Shown: positions 1-9,679, counted from the first letter of the stretch. The stretch: 64,000 nt of DNA from Chryseobacterium sp. 52 (GCF_002754245.1 NZ_PEEX01000001.1:2584001-2648000); one strand, 5' to 3'. Made by a program: numbers and translations. The notes: a model not told the origin generated them from the letters alone.

Positions 1-129
1 CTTTTTGATTTCTGCGGCATCCTTTGGTCTTTGCATCCATAATGCAAATTCCCCCAACTGGCGGTACAGCTGTTTTTGCCGTTTTTCTTCGGGGAGTTGG
101 ATGGTGCCCGATAGGGTAAGTGATTTCAT
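1..129 (-). CDS. 5' part of an unidentified gene in the PRTRC cluster
   Basis: An ATG at 129 (reverse strand) opens a frame that runs off the left edge; 43 codons are visible. The peptide begins MKSLTLSGTIQLPEEKRQKQ and is basic and helical-looking, with no motif I recognise. It follows PRTRC protein C by 29 bases on the same strand, so it is most likely a further member of the same leftward operon. I cannot name its product, and the coding call rests on the open frame and the operon position. Confidence 0.55.
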   Translation of the reverse strand, partial: MKSLTLSGTIQLPEEKRQKQLYRQLGEFALWMQRPKDAAEIKK

Positions 130-158
130 TATACATTGTTTTGATTTTTAGGTAATTA

Positions 159-386
159 TTATCCTTTTGTTCCCATTACGCTCTCAAAGCGTATTTCAAC
201 CCTGTCATCTTTGATTTTGGGTTTTGATATGGTGGCAGTAGTCAAAATCGGGTATTTGCCCGAAAAGAAATTCAGCACTGTCTCTGCGCTCCAATTAGGT
301 TCGGGGTCGGTGAGTGTAATTTCCTGTCCGTTATCGTTAACGATAAATATTCTTTCTAATGCGGTGGCTAGTAACATGGTTTTCAA
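159..386 (-). CDS. PRTRC system protein C
   Basis: A 75-residue protein ending in VMGTKG, the signature C-terminus of PRTRC protein C, with the internal segment LTTATISKPKIKDDRVEIRF also typical. PRTRC genes (ParB-, ThiF- and E2-related plus proteins A-F) are a conserved plasmid/ICE cluster whose molecular role is unknown. It lies 8 bases downstream of the protein E gene on the same strand, so the two are probably co-transcribed. A start three codons later (377) is equally possible. The family call is from recalled similarity. Confidence 0.8.
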   Translation of the reverse strand: MKTMLLATALERIFIVNDNGQEITLTDPEPNWSAETVLNFFSGKYPILTTATISKPKIKDDRVEIRFESVMGTKG

Positions 387-394
387 TTTTAGGG

Positions 395-928
395 TTAAAC
401 ATTTTCGGGACTGCTGAAAAGACTAGGGGCAAAAAAGCCCTCGTAAACTTCATTCTTTTTGCGTATCTGCTCGGTGTATTCGGGATATTCCGAGGCCTTC
501 GGCATGGCAGTCCATGCTTCCTTATACCTGCCTTCTTTTTCAAGCTGCTCGGCTTTACTGATGGCATCTTTGTATTTTTTGTCTTTTGCCTCTTTTTCTT
601 TTTTCTCCCTGTCGGTTTTTTCCCTTTCCATTGCCGACTGTTTTCGGGCTTCTTCTAATTGTACCATAAAACCCTCCATATTGACCATAAGTCCTGATGC
701 AGTCTCTAATGGCATGGTAATTTTCTCAAAAAATTCGATGTCCAGTTTCTCGGCTGTCCCTCTCAATATCAAAGGGGGTATGGAATTTTTTGCAGTATCG
801 GTACACTGTTCATTTTCGAGCCATGCCAAAACGACCCAATTGTTTTCTGTTCCTTTTTTGACGGTGATTTGAAAATCCCCTGTAATATTCATTTGCTCTA
901 TCTGCCTGAAAAAATTAATCGTTTCCAT
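395..928 (-). CDS. PRTRC system protein E
   Basis: A 177-residue protein starting METINFFRQIEQMNITGDFQ. The N-terminal ~90 residues form the conserved PRTRC E domain, with phrases such as IPPLILRGTAEKLDIEFF. Residues ~95-135 are a highly charged coiled-coil segment rich in Glu and Lys, followed by a short tail. It is placed between the DUF932 gene and PRTRC C, the usual neighbourhood on Bacteroidetes mobile elements. Function is unknown; involvement in element maintenance is inferred only from context. Confidence 0.8.
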   Translation of the reverse strand: METINFFRQIEQMNITGDFQITVKKGTENNWVVLAWLENEQCTDTAKNSIPPLILRGTAEKLDIEFFEKITMPLETASGLMVNMEGFMVQLEEARKQSAMEREKTDREKKEKEAKDKKYKDAISKAEQLEKEGRYKEAWTAMPKASEYPEYTEQIRKKNEVYEGFFAPSLFSSPENV

Positions 929-1045
929 AATTCTGTATTTTTAAAATTGGTTTCTTGTTGTCATTGTCACTTTGTAACCATTCCTATGGTCATTGGTTTG
1001 GATTTGTAAGGCAACCGCCTTACGACGGTCGCCAGTAGTTAGTAT

Positions 1046-2119
1046 TTAATTAAAGCAGAGCGCATCGGCTCCGATTTTAGCAAATGATGTGCATAGGTCA
1101 AATGCTTTTTGCGCCTTTCCCTGTGCCGTTCCGCCCATGACAATCGATTGTAGTTTGGCCTCATTGTCTTTGTACGTGCGTACATTCTGATAGTAGCCCG
1201 TCACGGCATTGTATGCCCCAAACAAAGTTCCTTTGGTGGTTTCCATTTGTTGTGTATCGGAAAGCATGGCGTATGCAAAGGCATCCTCTACGGTGTTTTT
1301 GAAGACTGTAGATATTTCATCGTCATTACCTTTGTACAGATGCTCCAAAGTTTCCTTATTGGGACAGAGTGCCAATTGGATAAGGCGTTTTACCTCTTTG
1401 TCATTAACGTTCACTTTTGCCCATTGGTTAAAAATTCCTTCTAATTCTGTAGTCATTTTATTGGCCAGTCCCATTACCTTATGGGCATCCTCCAGACGTT
1501 GTTTTGCGCCTGCTGTATGTTTGATGCGTACCACATTGGACATACTGCGAAGTGAAGCGTTAAGGGTATTTTGGCAGACAATACGGATAGGGGTAAATGC
1601 TGCGGTAATACTTCCGCTACCATCGTGGGAAGTGGTCAGAAAAATGTACTTTTCGGTGATGTCATCCCCATTGCCTACACGGATATAGTCAGGCAGTTTG
1701 GCCGTAATAAAAATACGCTCGCCATTTCCCAAAGCCCCTGCGGTCTCATACAGGATGCCATCGCCACCACCTACAATGGCATCAAAGAATGAAAAGGCTT
1801 CCCTGTTTTGTACAATATGGTAGTCTTTACCAACTACACCGAGTGCTGTGTTGTTGTCGGTACGCAGTGTTGCAAAATTGTTAGGTAGCAGAATATGATC
1901 AGGTTCTATAATTTCGCCCTCATTTCCAATGGTCATTGCATAACCTTGGGTGAACAACGGGGCTTTTATCACTTCGTAGTCCAGTCCTGCAAACTTAATT
2001 GCTTCCTCGCTTGTTGGGTAATCTTCTACGATTTGCCCCAAACCGTGCCATGCTTTCTCCTGTACACTGAAAAATGAGTATTTTCCTGTTCTGTCGTTGA
2101 AATTTAAATTGTGTGCCAT
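1046..2119 (-). CDS. DUF932 (phage/plasmid-like TIGR03299) protein
   Basis: A 357-residue protein whose start contains KAWHGLGQIVEDYPTSEEAI and continues with the YEV, TDNNTALGVVGKDY and FTPIRIVCQNTLNAS blocks typical of the DUF932/TIGR03299 family. Members are found on plasmids, phages and conjugative elements, often beside SSB, as here; the biochemical role is not established. Length matches the family and the frame is intact. It is separated from PRTRC E by about 117 bases and from ssb by about 50 bases, all leftward, suggesting one operon starting at or before ssb. Confidence 0.85.
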   Translation of the reverse strand: MAHNLNFNDRTGKYSFFSVQEKAWHGLGQIVEDYPTSEEAIKFAGLDYEVIKAPLFTQGYAMTIGNEGEIIEPDHILLPNNFATLRTDNNTALGVVGKDYHIVQNREAFSFFDAIVGGGDGILYETAGALGNGERIFITAKLPDYIRVGNGDDITEKYIFLTTSHDGSGSITAAFTPIRIVCQNTLNASLRSMSNVVRIKHTAGAKQRLEDAHKVMGLANKMTTELEGIFNQWAKVNVNDKEVKRLIQLALCPNKETLEHLYKGNDDEISTVFKNTVEDAFAYAMLSDTQQMETTKGTLFGAYNAVTGYYQNVRTYKDNEAKLQSIVMGGTAQGKAQKAFDLCTSFAKIGADALCFN

Positions 2120-2170
2120 GATATTGAATTTTAAGTGTTTTGTATTGAATTGGTTTTTGAAATGATGGTA

Positions 2171-2566
2171 TTAAAAAGGGAGGTCGTCATTTTCAGGACT
2201 TCCACCTTGTGCACTGTGGTTATCGTGTACGGTTGCCGTGTCCAGCTCTTCTTTTTTGCTTCCCCTTTTTAGGATTTTAAACTGTGAGGTGTGAAAATTG
2301 ATTCTTGCTTTCGGTTCACCGTCTTGCCCTGCCCATGCTCTCGCACTTGCCCATCCTGTAAGTTCTACTAATGTTCCCTGTGTGAGTACTGGAACTACTT
2401 TGGGTGACTGCCAAAATGAGCAATCGATGTATTCGGTGAGTTTTACCCATACTCCTGCCTTGTTTTTGTAGCTGTCATTTACTGCGATAGAGAAGTTGAC
2501 TACCTGTCTTTCGTCTTTCAGGGTAGCAGCTACTGCGTTTCCTGTTAATCTTCCAATGATGTTCAT
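2171..2566 (-). CDS. ssb: Single-stranded DNA-binding protein
   Basis: A 131-residue OB-fold SSB: it starts MNIIGRLTGNAVAATLKDER, has the ISVNDSYKN-like beta segment (here FSIAVNDSYKNKAG) and the QGTLVELTGWASARAW strand. It ends in the canonical acidic tail ENDDLPF that recruits replication and repair partners. It is shorter than typical chromosomal SSBs and is embedded in the PRTRC block, so it is most likely the mobile element's own copy, protecting single-stranded DNA during transfer or replication. It appears to be the first gene of the leftward operon. Confidence 0.92.
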   Translation of the reverse strand: MNIIGRLTGNAVAATLKDERQVVNFSIAVNDSYKNKAGVWVKLTEYIDCSFWQSPKVVPVLTQGTLVELTGWASARAWAGQDGEPKARINFHTSQFKILKRGSKKEELDTATVHDNHSAQGGSPENDDLPF

Positions 2567-3213
2567 GTCTTTAGATTTTAATTGTTATACCCTATTGTTA
2601 GCTGTTCTTTTCTTCCTGTCCGCCCTGCCTTTCGCCTAAATTTTTTTCAAAAGAAAAAACGGAAAAAAAGAAAGCAGACAACTACAGCGGGCAATTGTGA
2701 AAACCAGAAGGAAACGGAATAATTGGAGGGGACCCATTTATGGGGAGGAAACCGTTTATGCTGTAGTCTTTTGGTGGGAATAGGGTAGGCTGACCGCATT
2801 ACCTTGGCTGCCTTTTTGTCCGTTTCGTATGAAAAATATTTTACCCAACCCCTAATGTCTTTCTATTCTGATTTTCCATAGGATAGACAGAAGTAAGTGA
2901 ACTGCAATTATGTCATTGTAATAATGAAGCTTATAAGGTGGCAGGCCTAGATTTTAGTGAAATTGGGAAGCAATAAAAATAATTTTTTTGCTAAAGCCAC
3001 AATATGAATAGAAGGAGCATATTAATCCGTGAATGCATTGTATAGGATGTATGCAGTTCTGGTGTATAACAAGGGTTGGAATCTACTGTTGGAAAACAGT
3101 TAAACTACCGCAGTCAATTGTAAAAATAGAGCACTCTTTAACTATATTTACCTTCAATGATGAGAACTAAAGTTGATTAAAGTATAATGAAACTTCCTCG
3201 AAAGGGGATATCC
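2567..3213. other. Intergenic region between ICE backbone and cargo
   Basis: About 650 bases with no convincing reading frame on either strand. The left part (to about 2860) is richer in G and C, like the PRTRC block. The right part becomes strongly A+T-rich, like the cargo that follows. The compositional step near 2880 may mark the join between backbone and cargo. I see no long repeat or RNA structure I can support. Confidence 0.5.
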
Positions 3214-3241
3214 TTGGTCTATCAATAAGTTCTTATCTTTA
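3214..3241 (+). promoter_or_regulatory. Candidate promoter for the protease-STAND/MBL operon
   Basis: A TTG at 3214-3216 and TATCTTTA at 3234-3241 are separated by 17 bases. They resemble the Bacteroidetes -33 (TTTG) and -7 (TAnnTTTG) elements, with one mismatch in the -7. Transcription would start about 35 bases before the ATG at 3283. Inferred from sequence only. Confidence 0.35.
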
Positions 3242-3282
3242 AGTTCTCAATTAAATATGTCTAATTAAAGCTTTCATCAGAT

Positions 3283-6200
3283 ATGGATCAGGAGAATGAT
3301 CAACTATTAACCCTACTTTCCGTGCGATTGGTCAATATTCAAACCGCACAAACCGCAGGATCAGGAATCATATATTCGCATCCTACTTTACAGCAACAAG
3401 TTTATATCCTTACCGCTGCCCATTGCCTTTTTGAGGATCAGGATAATTTTGAGATACCAATGGAAGCAATAGAGTTATATTTCTTTAATGCGGAAAAACA
3501 GATTTACGAGACCTTAGTACATAAAATAAATTATAATCTAGTTTCGGCAGATATTGATCATGATGTGGCCGTTTTAGTCTTGAATTTGACTGAAGTCGAG
3601 TCTATTACAGGGAAATTGCCAACGGTCAACATGATCTTAAATAGAAATGCTCATACACAATTCGTTGCCAAAGGATTTCCAAGTGCCACTCGTGGAAAGG
3701 AAATTGTTTTTATCAGTCCCAGTTGGGTACAGCAGTTACCAGGTAAGGAACAGTTTCAACTACATATCAACCAAGATTTTAGTGACGCATATAATAGTAT
3801 TTACAGAATAGATGGCTTTTCAGGAGCTGGAATCTTTTTGTATGATCATCAACAGGTCTATCTATATGGGATATTTACCAGGTTCCTGGATGCAGGCAAG
3901 ATGGTATATTGCCAACCTTTGACTCAGTTCGAATCGATTATAAATGCAAATTATCTACCCCCCTTTTCATATACTTTCTTTGGAGCATATGGTGTATCTT
4001 CTGAATTTTTCCTTGCTAATGCAAAGAAATCAATTAAAGGGCTTGGGCCAAGATTTAATGCTGAACTTAATTTTCAGTTGCCTATATCTTTTTATTTTAA
4101 TGCTATCGCGAAGGATAGTTCATTTAAACAGATGTTGACTAAAATAGTGAATAATCAACTTACGGCATCTCTTTATGGTGCTGGAGGAGCCGACATGGAA
4201 GGAATTGAAGCACGCTACAATGAGCTTAATGATAGAATTAGAGGCTGGTATGATTCGATTACCTGGAGAACGGACGAACAGATTGTCATTAAAGACATTA
4301 TAGAAAAAATTAACCACTTTGAGACGGATGCTCAAAACAAACGAACAGAATTTTATCAAAAAAGACAGGAAAAAATCCAAGAGCAAGGTACGAACAGGAA
4401 GCAAAGCTATTATCCTGAGCCCTATGCTAGCGAAATCTCCCATCTCGGTCAAATGCTTAATAGTTTGTCAACTTTCACAGAAGCGTGTGATCAATGTCAT
4501 ATTGCGCTTTCAAATTATCCAGTATTGCTTATAAAAGGAGGTGCGGGTGCTGGAAAGTCCCACCTTTTGGGAGATATCTTGCAGAAAAGAAATGCAGAAG
4601 GTTTTCCTTCAGTACTCCTTCTTGGACAACTTTTTACTCCAGGGCAATCTGTATGGGATAATGTCCTTAATCAACTTGGACTGAGTTGCACCAGACAGGA
4701 ATTCCTGTCTACCCTCAATAGCATTGGTGAGCAGATTGGAACGCGAGTATTAATTATGGTCGATGCAATTAATGAAGGGGCTGGAAAAAAGCTCTGGCAT
4801 GATGCCATTGAAGGATTTATCCATGATTGCTTAGAATATCCTTCTATAGGTTTGGTAATCTCCATAAGAACAACATATTGGAAATCTATTATTCCGGAAA
4901 CACTTAATATGGAAAATCTGATTACTCAAACAGAGCATCATGGTTTTAAAGGAAATGAATACGAAGCAGTGAAGTTATTTTGCGAATTTTATGGGATACA
5001 GCAACCTAATTTTCCTCTCCTTAATCCCGAATATTCCAACCCATTATTTCTACATTTGATCTGCAAAGGAATCCAAGGGTCTACTCCAAAGATTTTTCCG
5101 CAGGGATTTCAAGGAATCACAAAGGTTTTTGGGTATTACCTGAAAGCAGTTAAAAATAAGCTGATTCAAAAACGGGATATTTATGAATATGCACCGAAAC
5201 TACTCATTAATGCATTAAATAGTTTTGCAAAGCATTGCTTTGAAAAAGACCGTAGATCAATGTCACTCTCAGAGGCTATTAAGCTTTTCGATGAACAGTA
5301 TTCTGGCTTTCCTCATCTTATTGGAGACCTAATCGAAGAGAGTGTACTTATAAGATCACTTTCGCGAGAATATGATTTTGAAGGAAAAGCTTATGAGGAA
5401 GAACAAGTCTATTTTGCTTATGAGCGTTTTGGAGACTTTTATATAGCGGGTGAGCTCATTAAGGATATCAAAACTAAGGAAGAAGCCCTTAAGAAGTTTG
5501 AAAAGGATGAACCACTTGGAAAGTTGATCGAGGATGGAGGATGGTACAATTCCGGAACACTCGAAGCGCTAGCAGTATTATTGCCGGAGAAATTTGATAT
5601 AGAGATATTCGAAGTGTATAATTGGGTATTTAAAGAAGAAAAAAAGAACCACCTATATAATGACCATTCTATACCTCATTGGTATTTGAACAGTCTAAGG
5701 TGGAGAACACTTGAGAGTATAGACAATAAGAAATTTATTAAGTGGGTGAAGACCACTAAGCAGTTTCGAATCAGCAATGAAGAATACTTTAATTTTCTCT
5801 ATGAAATGAGTGCTATTGAGGGGCACCCATTTAATAGTGATCGTATGACAGACATGTTCTTACGCTTTCCAATGCCAGAACGGGATGGGTTTATTCAGCA
5901 GTATTTTCTCTACTATAGTGGCAAGGATGATTCGGGGACGGCTATGCCTATTAATCGTCTTATAGATTGGGCGTGGCGGCCAGATATATCCAAACAGACG
6001 TCAAAGGAGACTGCAAGACTCGTCGCACAGGCACTTTGCTGGATACTCGGATCGACACATACTGCGCTCAGAGATCAGGCAACAAAGGCTATGGTAAATC
6101 TTCTTCAGGATCAAATACCTGCGTTGATTGAAGTATTCATAAAGTTAGTAAAGATCGATGATATCTATATTACAGAAAGACTCTGTGCAGTGGCATATGG

Positions 6201-8019
6201 TTGTGCCTTACGAGCCAAAAATACAGTAGATTTGCATCATCTTGCTCAAATAGTTTATGATAATATATTTAGAGATGAAAATCCCCCTACACATATATTA
6301 ATAAGGGATTATTGTCGTCATATTATTGAGCTTGCTATATATAAGGGAATTTCACTTGATATGCCGGTCCAAAATTTTAGACCACCTTATAATGCAAAGC
6401 TTCCCGAGCGATATCCTACAGAGGAAGAGCTGGAAGTTTTCAAAATAGGAAAGGATGAAAAAGGAGAGGTGGGGAATATTGCCCAGGCAAATAGCAAGGC
6501 TATTTTTTCAATATTAGGATGGGATTTTGGAAGATATACTATAGATTCTGCTGTACGAAATTTTGAATCCGTCCAGTTTAGCTTTGAAAATGATATTGAG
6601 GATTTTAGAAGAGGCTTGCGAAGAGGAGGAAAGGGAGCGTTTAAAAATGTGAAAGCATGTTATCCCATGTATGCTAAACCAAGAAGGAAACTAAGCGAAT
6701 ATAGTTTTGAAAATAAAGAAATAATTCAGAAATATTGGAATGGCGTCGATGAACTTTGGGAAATTTTTGAACAACGATTTATAAAACTGTTAAGTGATGA
6801 ACAAAAGTCCTTTTATCAAGAAAAACTTTTGCCTTATTGGGACCTCCAGATTAAAAACCAAAAAGATCGAGATCTTGAACTCAAGAGTAAACCTATTAAA
6901 ATCTGGATTGCCAAACGGGTATTTGAGCTTGGGTATGATGGGAAAGTCCACGGTTCATTTGATGGAAATAGGGACAGTTATGAAAGGAATGAAACCGCAA
7001 AGATTGAGCGTATCGGCAAAAAATATCAGTGGATTGCATTTTACCAAATTTTGGGAGTCCTCGCTGACAATTATAAGGTAAGGGATCTGTATGGTAGCGA
7101 TACTAAGAGTAGGTTTTATAATGGTCCGTGGGATGTTACTTATAGAGATATTGATCCATCTTTTACCTCTAGGATAGATCGTAATAAATACCCGGAGGAT
7201 GATTTTGGTATTGTGGAAGATAATCCTGAATGGTATTTGCCACCACGGTATATGCATTGGAATAAGCTACATGCAGATTGGGCGGATACAACAGCTGATC
7301 TTCCGAATTATGCTGAATGTATACAGAGAACAGACCAAAAAGGAGAAGAGTGGGTATATCTCTACTCATCTCATACATGGAAAGCACCAAAGGCGGTTGG
7401 CGAGAGTAGATCCCATTTTGATAGAAAGGAAATTTGGTTTATGTTTCAAAGCTTTTTGGTCCCCAAAGATAAATACCAAAGAACTGTTAAATGGTTACAG
7501 AATCAAGAGTTTCATGGTCGATGGCTACCAGAGGCATATGAGGTGAGTAATTTGGTGGCAAGAGAAGCTTACTGGTCTCCTTTGAGCAAACAATATGGGA
7601 AAGAACATGGTACATGGCGCACTTTAGAGGATTCTAATTTAAAAGTTATGTTGACATCTCTCGAGGCCATTGGCAGTTTAGAAGGTGACGATTCTGGAGC
7701 ACATTTCCATTATAAAATCCCAAATAAAAAAATGTTTGACAAGCTTGAATTCAGGTATGCGGATCATGATGGCGAACTTTTGGGGCCAACAGGGGAAGTA
7801 TTGTTTAGCAATATAAGCCCTTTAGGCCCTATGATCAGAAAAGATACGCTTGAAAAATTTCTAAGTGAAAACAACCTAGAGATTATTTGGACATTACTCG
7901 GAGAGAAAAATGCATTCTACAATAGAGAATTGGGACAGGATATTCGAAAATCTTTAAGTGGTGTTTTCGGTATGGAGGACAGAGAATTAAAAGGAACAAT
8001 TAAAATTACAGACTGGTAA
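3283..8019 (+). CDS. Trypsin-like protease / STAND NTPase fusion (type 1 AVAST-like)
   Basis: A 1578-residue cytosolic protein with no signal peptide. Residues ~10-230 form a trypsin-like serine protease with a complete triad: His47 in TAAHC, Asp94 in HDVAVL and Ser180 in GFSGAG. A P-loop NTPase follows, with Walker A GGAGAGKS (419-426) and Walker B ending VDAINE (Asp494). The remaining ~1000 residues are helical and repeat-like, probably a sensor region. N-terminal effector, STAND NTPase and long C-terminal sensor is the layout of Avs proteins, which bind conserved phage proteins, oligomerise and activate the effector. The start is the first ATG, 36 bases after a candidate promoter. The stop overlaps the next ATG by one base, so translation is coupled. 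Assignment to AVAST type 1 is from recalled architecture, not a search; the ligand is unknown. Confidence 0.8.
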   Translation: MDQENDQLLTLLSVRLVNIQTAQTAGSGIIYSHPTLQQQVYILTAAHCLFEDQDNFEIPMEAIELYFFNAEKQIYETLVHKINYNLVSADIDHDVAVLVLNLTEVESITGKLPTVNMILNRNAHTQFVAKGFPSATRGKEIVFISPSWVQQLPGKEQFQLHINQDFSDAYNSIYRIDGFSGAGIFLYDHQQVYLYGIFTRFLDAGKMVYCQPLTQFESIINANYLPPFSYTFFGAYGVSSEFFLANAKKSIKGLGPRFNAELNFQLPISFYFNAIAKDSSFKQMLTKIVNNQLTASLYGAGGADMEGIEARYNELNDRIRGWYDSITWRTDEQIVIKDIIEKINHFETDAQNKRTEFYQKRQEKIQEQGTNRKQSYYPEPYASEISHLGQMLNSLSTFTEACDQCHIALSNYPVLLIKGGAGAGKSHLLGDILQKRNAEGFPSVLLLGQLFTPGQSVWDNVLNQLGLSCTRQEFLSTLNSIGEQIGTRVLIMVDAINEGAGKKLWHDAIEGFIHDCLEYPSIGLVISIRTTYWKSIIPETLNMENLITQTEHHGFKGNEYEAVKLFCEFYGIQQPNFPLLNPEYSNPLFLHLICKGIQGSTPKIFPQGFQGITKVFGYYLKAVKNKLIQKRDIYEYAPKLLINALNSFAKHCFEKDRRSMSLSEAIKLFDEQYSGFPHLIGDLIEESVLIRSLSREYDFEGKAYEEEQVYFAYERFGDFYIAGELIKDIKTKEEALKKFEKDEPLGKLIEDGGWYNSGTLEALAVLLPEKFDIEIFEVYNWVFKEEKKNHLYNDHSIPHWYLNSLRWRTLESIDNKKFIKWVKTTKQFRISNEEYFNFLYEMSAIEGHPFNSDRMTDMFLRFPMPERDGFIQQYFLYYSGKDDSGTAMPINRLIDWAWRPDISKQTSKETARLVAQALCWILGSTHTALRDQATKAMVNLLQDQIPALIEVFIKLVKIDDIYITERLCAVAYGCALRAKNTVDLHHLAQIVYDNIFRDENPPTHILIRDYCRHIIELAIYKGISLDMPVQNFRPPYNAKLPERYPTEEELEVFKIGKDEKGEVGNIAQANSKAIFSILGWDFGRYTIDSAVRNFESVQFSFENDIEDFRRGLRRGGKGAFKNVKACYPMYAKPRRKLSEYSFENKEIIQKYWNGVDELWEIFEQRFIKLLSDEQKSFYQEKLLPYWDLQIKNQKDRDLELKSKPIKIWIAKRVFELGYDGKVHGSFDGNRDSYERNETAKIERIGKKYQWIAFYQILGVLADNYKVRDLYGSDTKSRFYNGPWDVTYRDIDPSFTSRIDRNKYPEDDFGIVEDNPEWYLPPRYMHWNKLHADWADTTADLPNYAECIQRTDQKGEEWVYLYSSHTWKAPKAVGESRSHFDRKEIWFMFQSFLVPKDKYQRTVKWLQNQEFHGRWLPEAYEVSNLVAREAYWSPLSKQYGKEHGTWRTLEDSNLKVMLTSLEAIGSLEGDDSGAHFHYKIPNKKMFDKLEFRYADHDGELLGPTGEVLFSNISPLGPMIRKDTLEKFLSENNLEIIWTLLGEKNAFYNRELGQDIRKSLSGVFGMEDRELKGTIKITDW

Positions 8020-9098
8020 TGAAATTATTTTGTTACAACGCAGGCTGCGGTGATGCTTTTAGAATTGAATTTAAAGGTAAAAGTGGAATAATCCGGCATA
8101 TACTATTAGACGCAGGCTACGAGAGAACCTTTCGCAATGTTCTTTCTAAAGATCTCAATGTAATCAAAAAACAAGGCCAGAATATTGATCTTTGTATTGC
8201 CACACATATTCATGATGATCATATTGGAGGGCTAAAGAGTTTGGTTAATGCAATAAATACTAATCGGGCAGATGATATGATTTTGCAATGGTGGTACAAC
8301 CCACCAAGAATAACTAATCTGAAGCTAAAGTCTTCAGAAGTAGAAAGCGTTGCCCAGAGCATCAGCCAGGCAGATGTAATAACCAGATACCTTAGTACGA
8401 AGTGTGTTTTAACCAAAGCTCCAATTGTCAGTAGTCCCCATCCATATCATCTGGATGGGATGGATATCTATATATTATCGCCAAATGAGCGAAGTCTTAA
8501 CAAATTGATTGATAAGTACCGTGATCCAAAAATAGCAATCGAGCCCATTGAAGATGACAAGGCCAGTCAAGCAATAGCCACAAAAACCAGAGACTACCAT
8601 ATTCCAGTAGGAGATTTCAATTTTCAAAAATGGAAGGAGGATAGAAATATAGAAAATGGAAGCAGCATAGCACTACTTACTAAATACGATGGGAAAACTA
8701 TTTTATGGCTAGCTGATGCGCATCCCAGTGTCGTGGTAGAGAGCCTTAAATCGTTAGGTTATTCCAATATCAATCCTCTTGAATGCGATTATGTTAAAAT
8801 AGCCCATCATGGAAGTTTAGGAAACAATAGCAGTGAATTATACCAAATGATTAAGTGCCAGAGATATATCCTCAGCAGTGATGGCTATAACCTTCATGGA
8901 CTACCAATGAAAGCATGTTTAGCCCAGATAGTTACAAACCCAGGAAGGTCAATCAATGATCATTATAGTTTTTACTTCACTGCTAGTGATGATGTCTTGA
9001 GGACTATATTTGAGGTTGATGGAGATAACGTCTACAAAAAGTTCAATTTTGAGATTATCTATCCAATTGATGGAAATGGCATGAGCATTCAATTTTGA
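8019..9098 (+). CDS. Metallo-beta-lactamase-fold hydrolase partner of the STAND protein
   Basis: A 359-residue protein overlapping the previous gene by one base. It has the metal-binding signature HIHDDH (His63, His65, Asp67, His68), a later WLADAH segment (around residue 230) and HHGS (263-266), as in the ComEC/Rec2-like branch of the metallo-beta-lactamase fold. All ligands look intact, so it is probably an active phosphodiesterase or nuclease. Metallo-beta-lactamase genes accompany protease-STAND genes in AVAST type 1 systems as I recall them, which is the main reason for the functional call. No signal peptide is seen, so it should act in the cytosol. Confidence 0.8.
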   Translation: MKLFCYNAGCGDAFRIEFKGKSGIIRHILLDAGYERTFRNVLSKDLNVIKKQGQNIDLCIATHIHDDHIGGLKSLVNAINTNRADDMILQWWYNPPRITNLKLKSSEVESVAQSISQADVITRYLSTKCVLTKAPIVSSPHPYHLDGMDIYILSPNERSLNKLIDKYRDPKIAIEPIEDDKASQAIATKTRDYHIPVGDFNFQKWKEDRNIENGSSIALLTKYDGKTILWLADAHPSVVVESLKSLGYSNINPLECDYVKIAHHGSLGNNSSELYQMIKCQRYILSSDGYNLHGLPMKACLAQIVTNPGRSINDHYSFYFTASDDVLRTIFEVDGDNVYKKFNFEIIYPIDGNGMSIQF

Positions 9099-9180
9099 TA
9101 GGAATATAAAAGCAATAGAAAACTTCCAAGGAATTAATATTGAAAACCAACATTTGATTTTAGGTTTAAGAGAATAATGC

Positions 9181-9282
9181 TGTAGTCTTGATAGCAAAGT
9201 CAAGTTGGAGTTGGTTACTAATAGGTTTTGGACATTTCAGGAAGATAACGGCCAATGGAAAATACTTAACCTGGTTGAATAG
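9181..9282 (+). pseudogene. C-terminal fragment of an unidentified gene
   Basis: An open stretch without a start codon, following a TAA, ends in the protein-like sequence NRFWTFQEDNGQWKILNLVE and a TAG at 9280. The aromatic-rich W-x-F...NGQW pattern looks like a genuine domain end rather than random translation. I cannot name the family. It lies among other decayed frames between the defence module and 10741. Confidence 0.35.
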
Positions 9283-9334
9283 TAGATATTCCAACGAAAG
9301 TAATTTATTTAGATGTTATTTGGTTTATAAACAC

Positions 9335-9679
9335 ATGGAAAAATCTGAAGAAAAATTTTGATTTTGGTTTTTTGAAAACCAGGATCATGTGTACGCAAAT
9401 ATTGAGAATAAAAGTTTTCAGCAAGAAATATTTGATAGCCGTAAAACGAAATTAAATGCTATCGATGAAAACCTAATTTTTGAATTTAGTCCCATTCATG
9501 AGAATGGAGTTAGGGAATTTTCAATCTCGGCAGATGGCATGACGGAGTCATTTGCGAATGTAAGGAAGTTGATAAAGTTGAGTCCCAATTTAGAAAACTG
9601 GAAGTTTAATGCTTTTAGACAGCGAGTGCCGAATGACAATTATATAGTCAAACCATTAGAAAAGGAAAGTATGATGTGA
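9335..9679 (+). pseudogene. Small conserved gene interrupted by a Trp-to-stop change
   Basis: An ATG at 9335 reads MEKSEEKF, then TGA (9359-9361), then FWFFENQDHVYANIE and on to 9679 in the same frame. The opening resembles flavobacterial proteins starting KFWxWF, so the TGA is most simply a mutated TGG (Trp). A GTG at 9389 could in principle restart a 96-residue product. The downstream part contains SPNLENWKFNAFRQRVP, a recognisable motif of an uncharacterised Bacteroidetes family, and then diverges into a short tail. I treat it as a dying gene. Confidence 0.5.

Noticed and set aside
2567..3282. Possible transfer origin or CRISPR-like array in the spacer
   Set aside because: No repeated units and no inverted repeat or nick-site-like motif I could identify.
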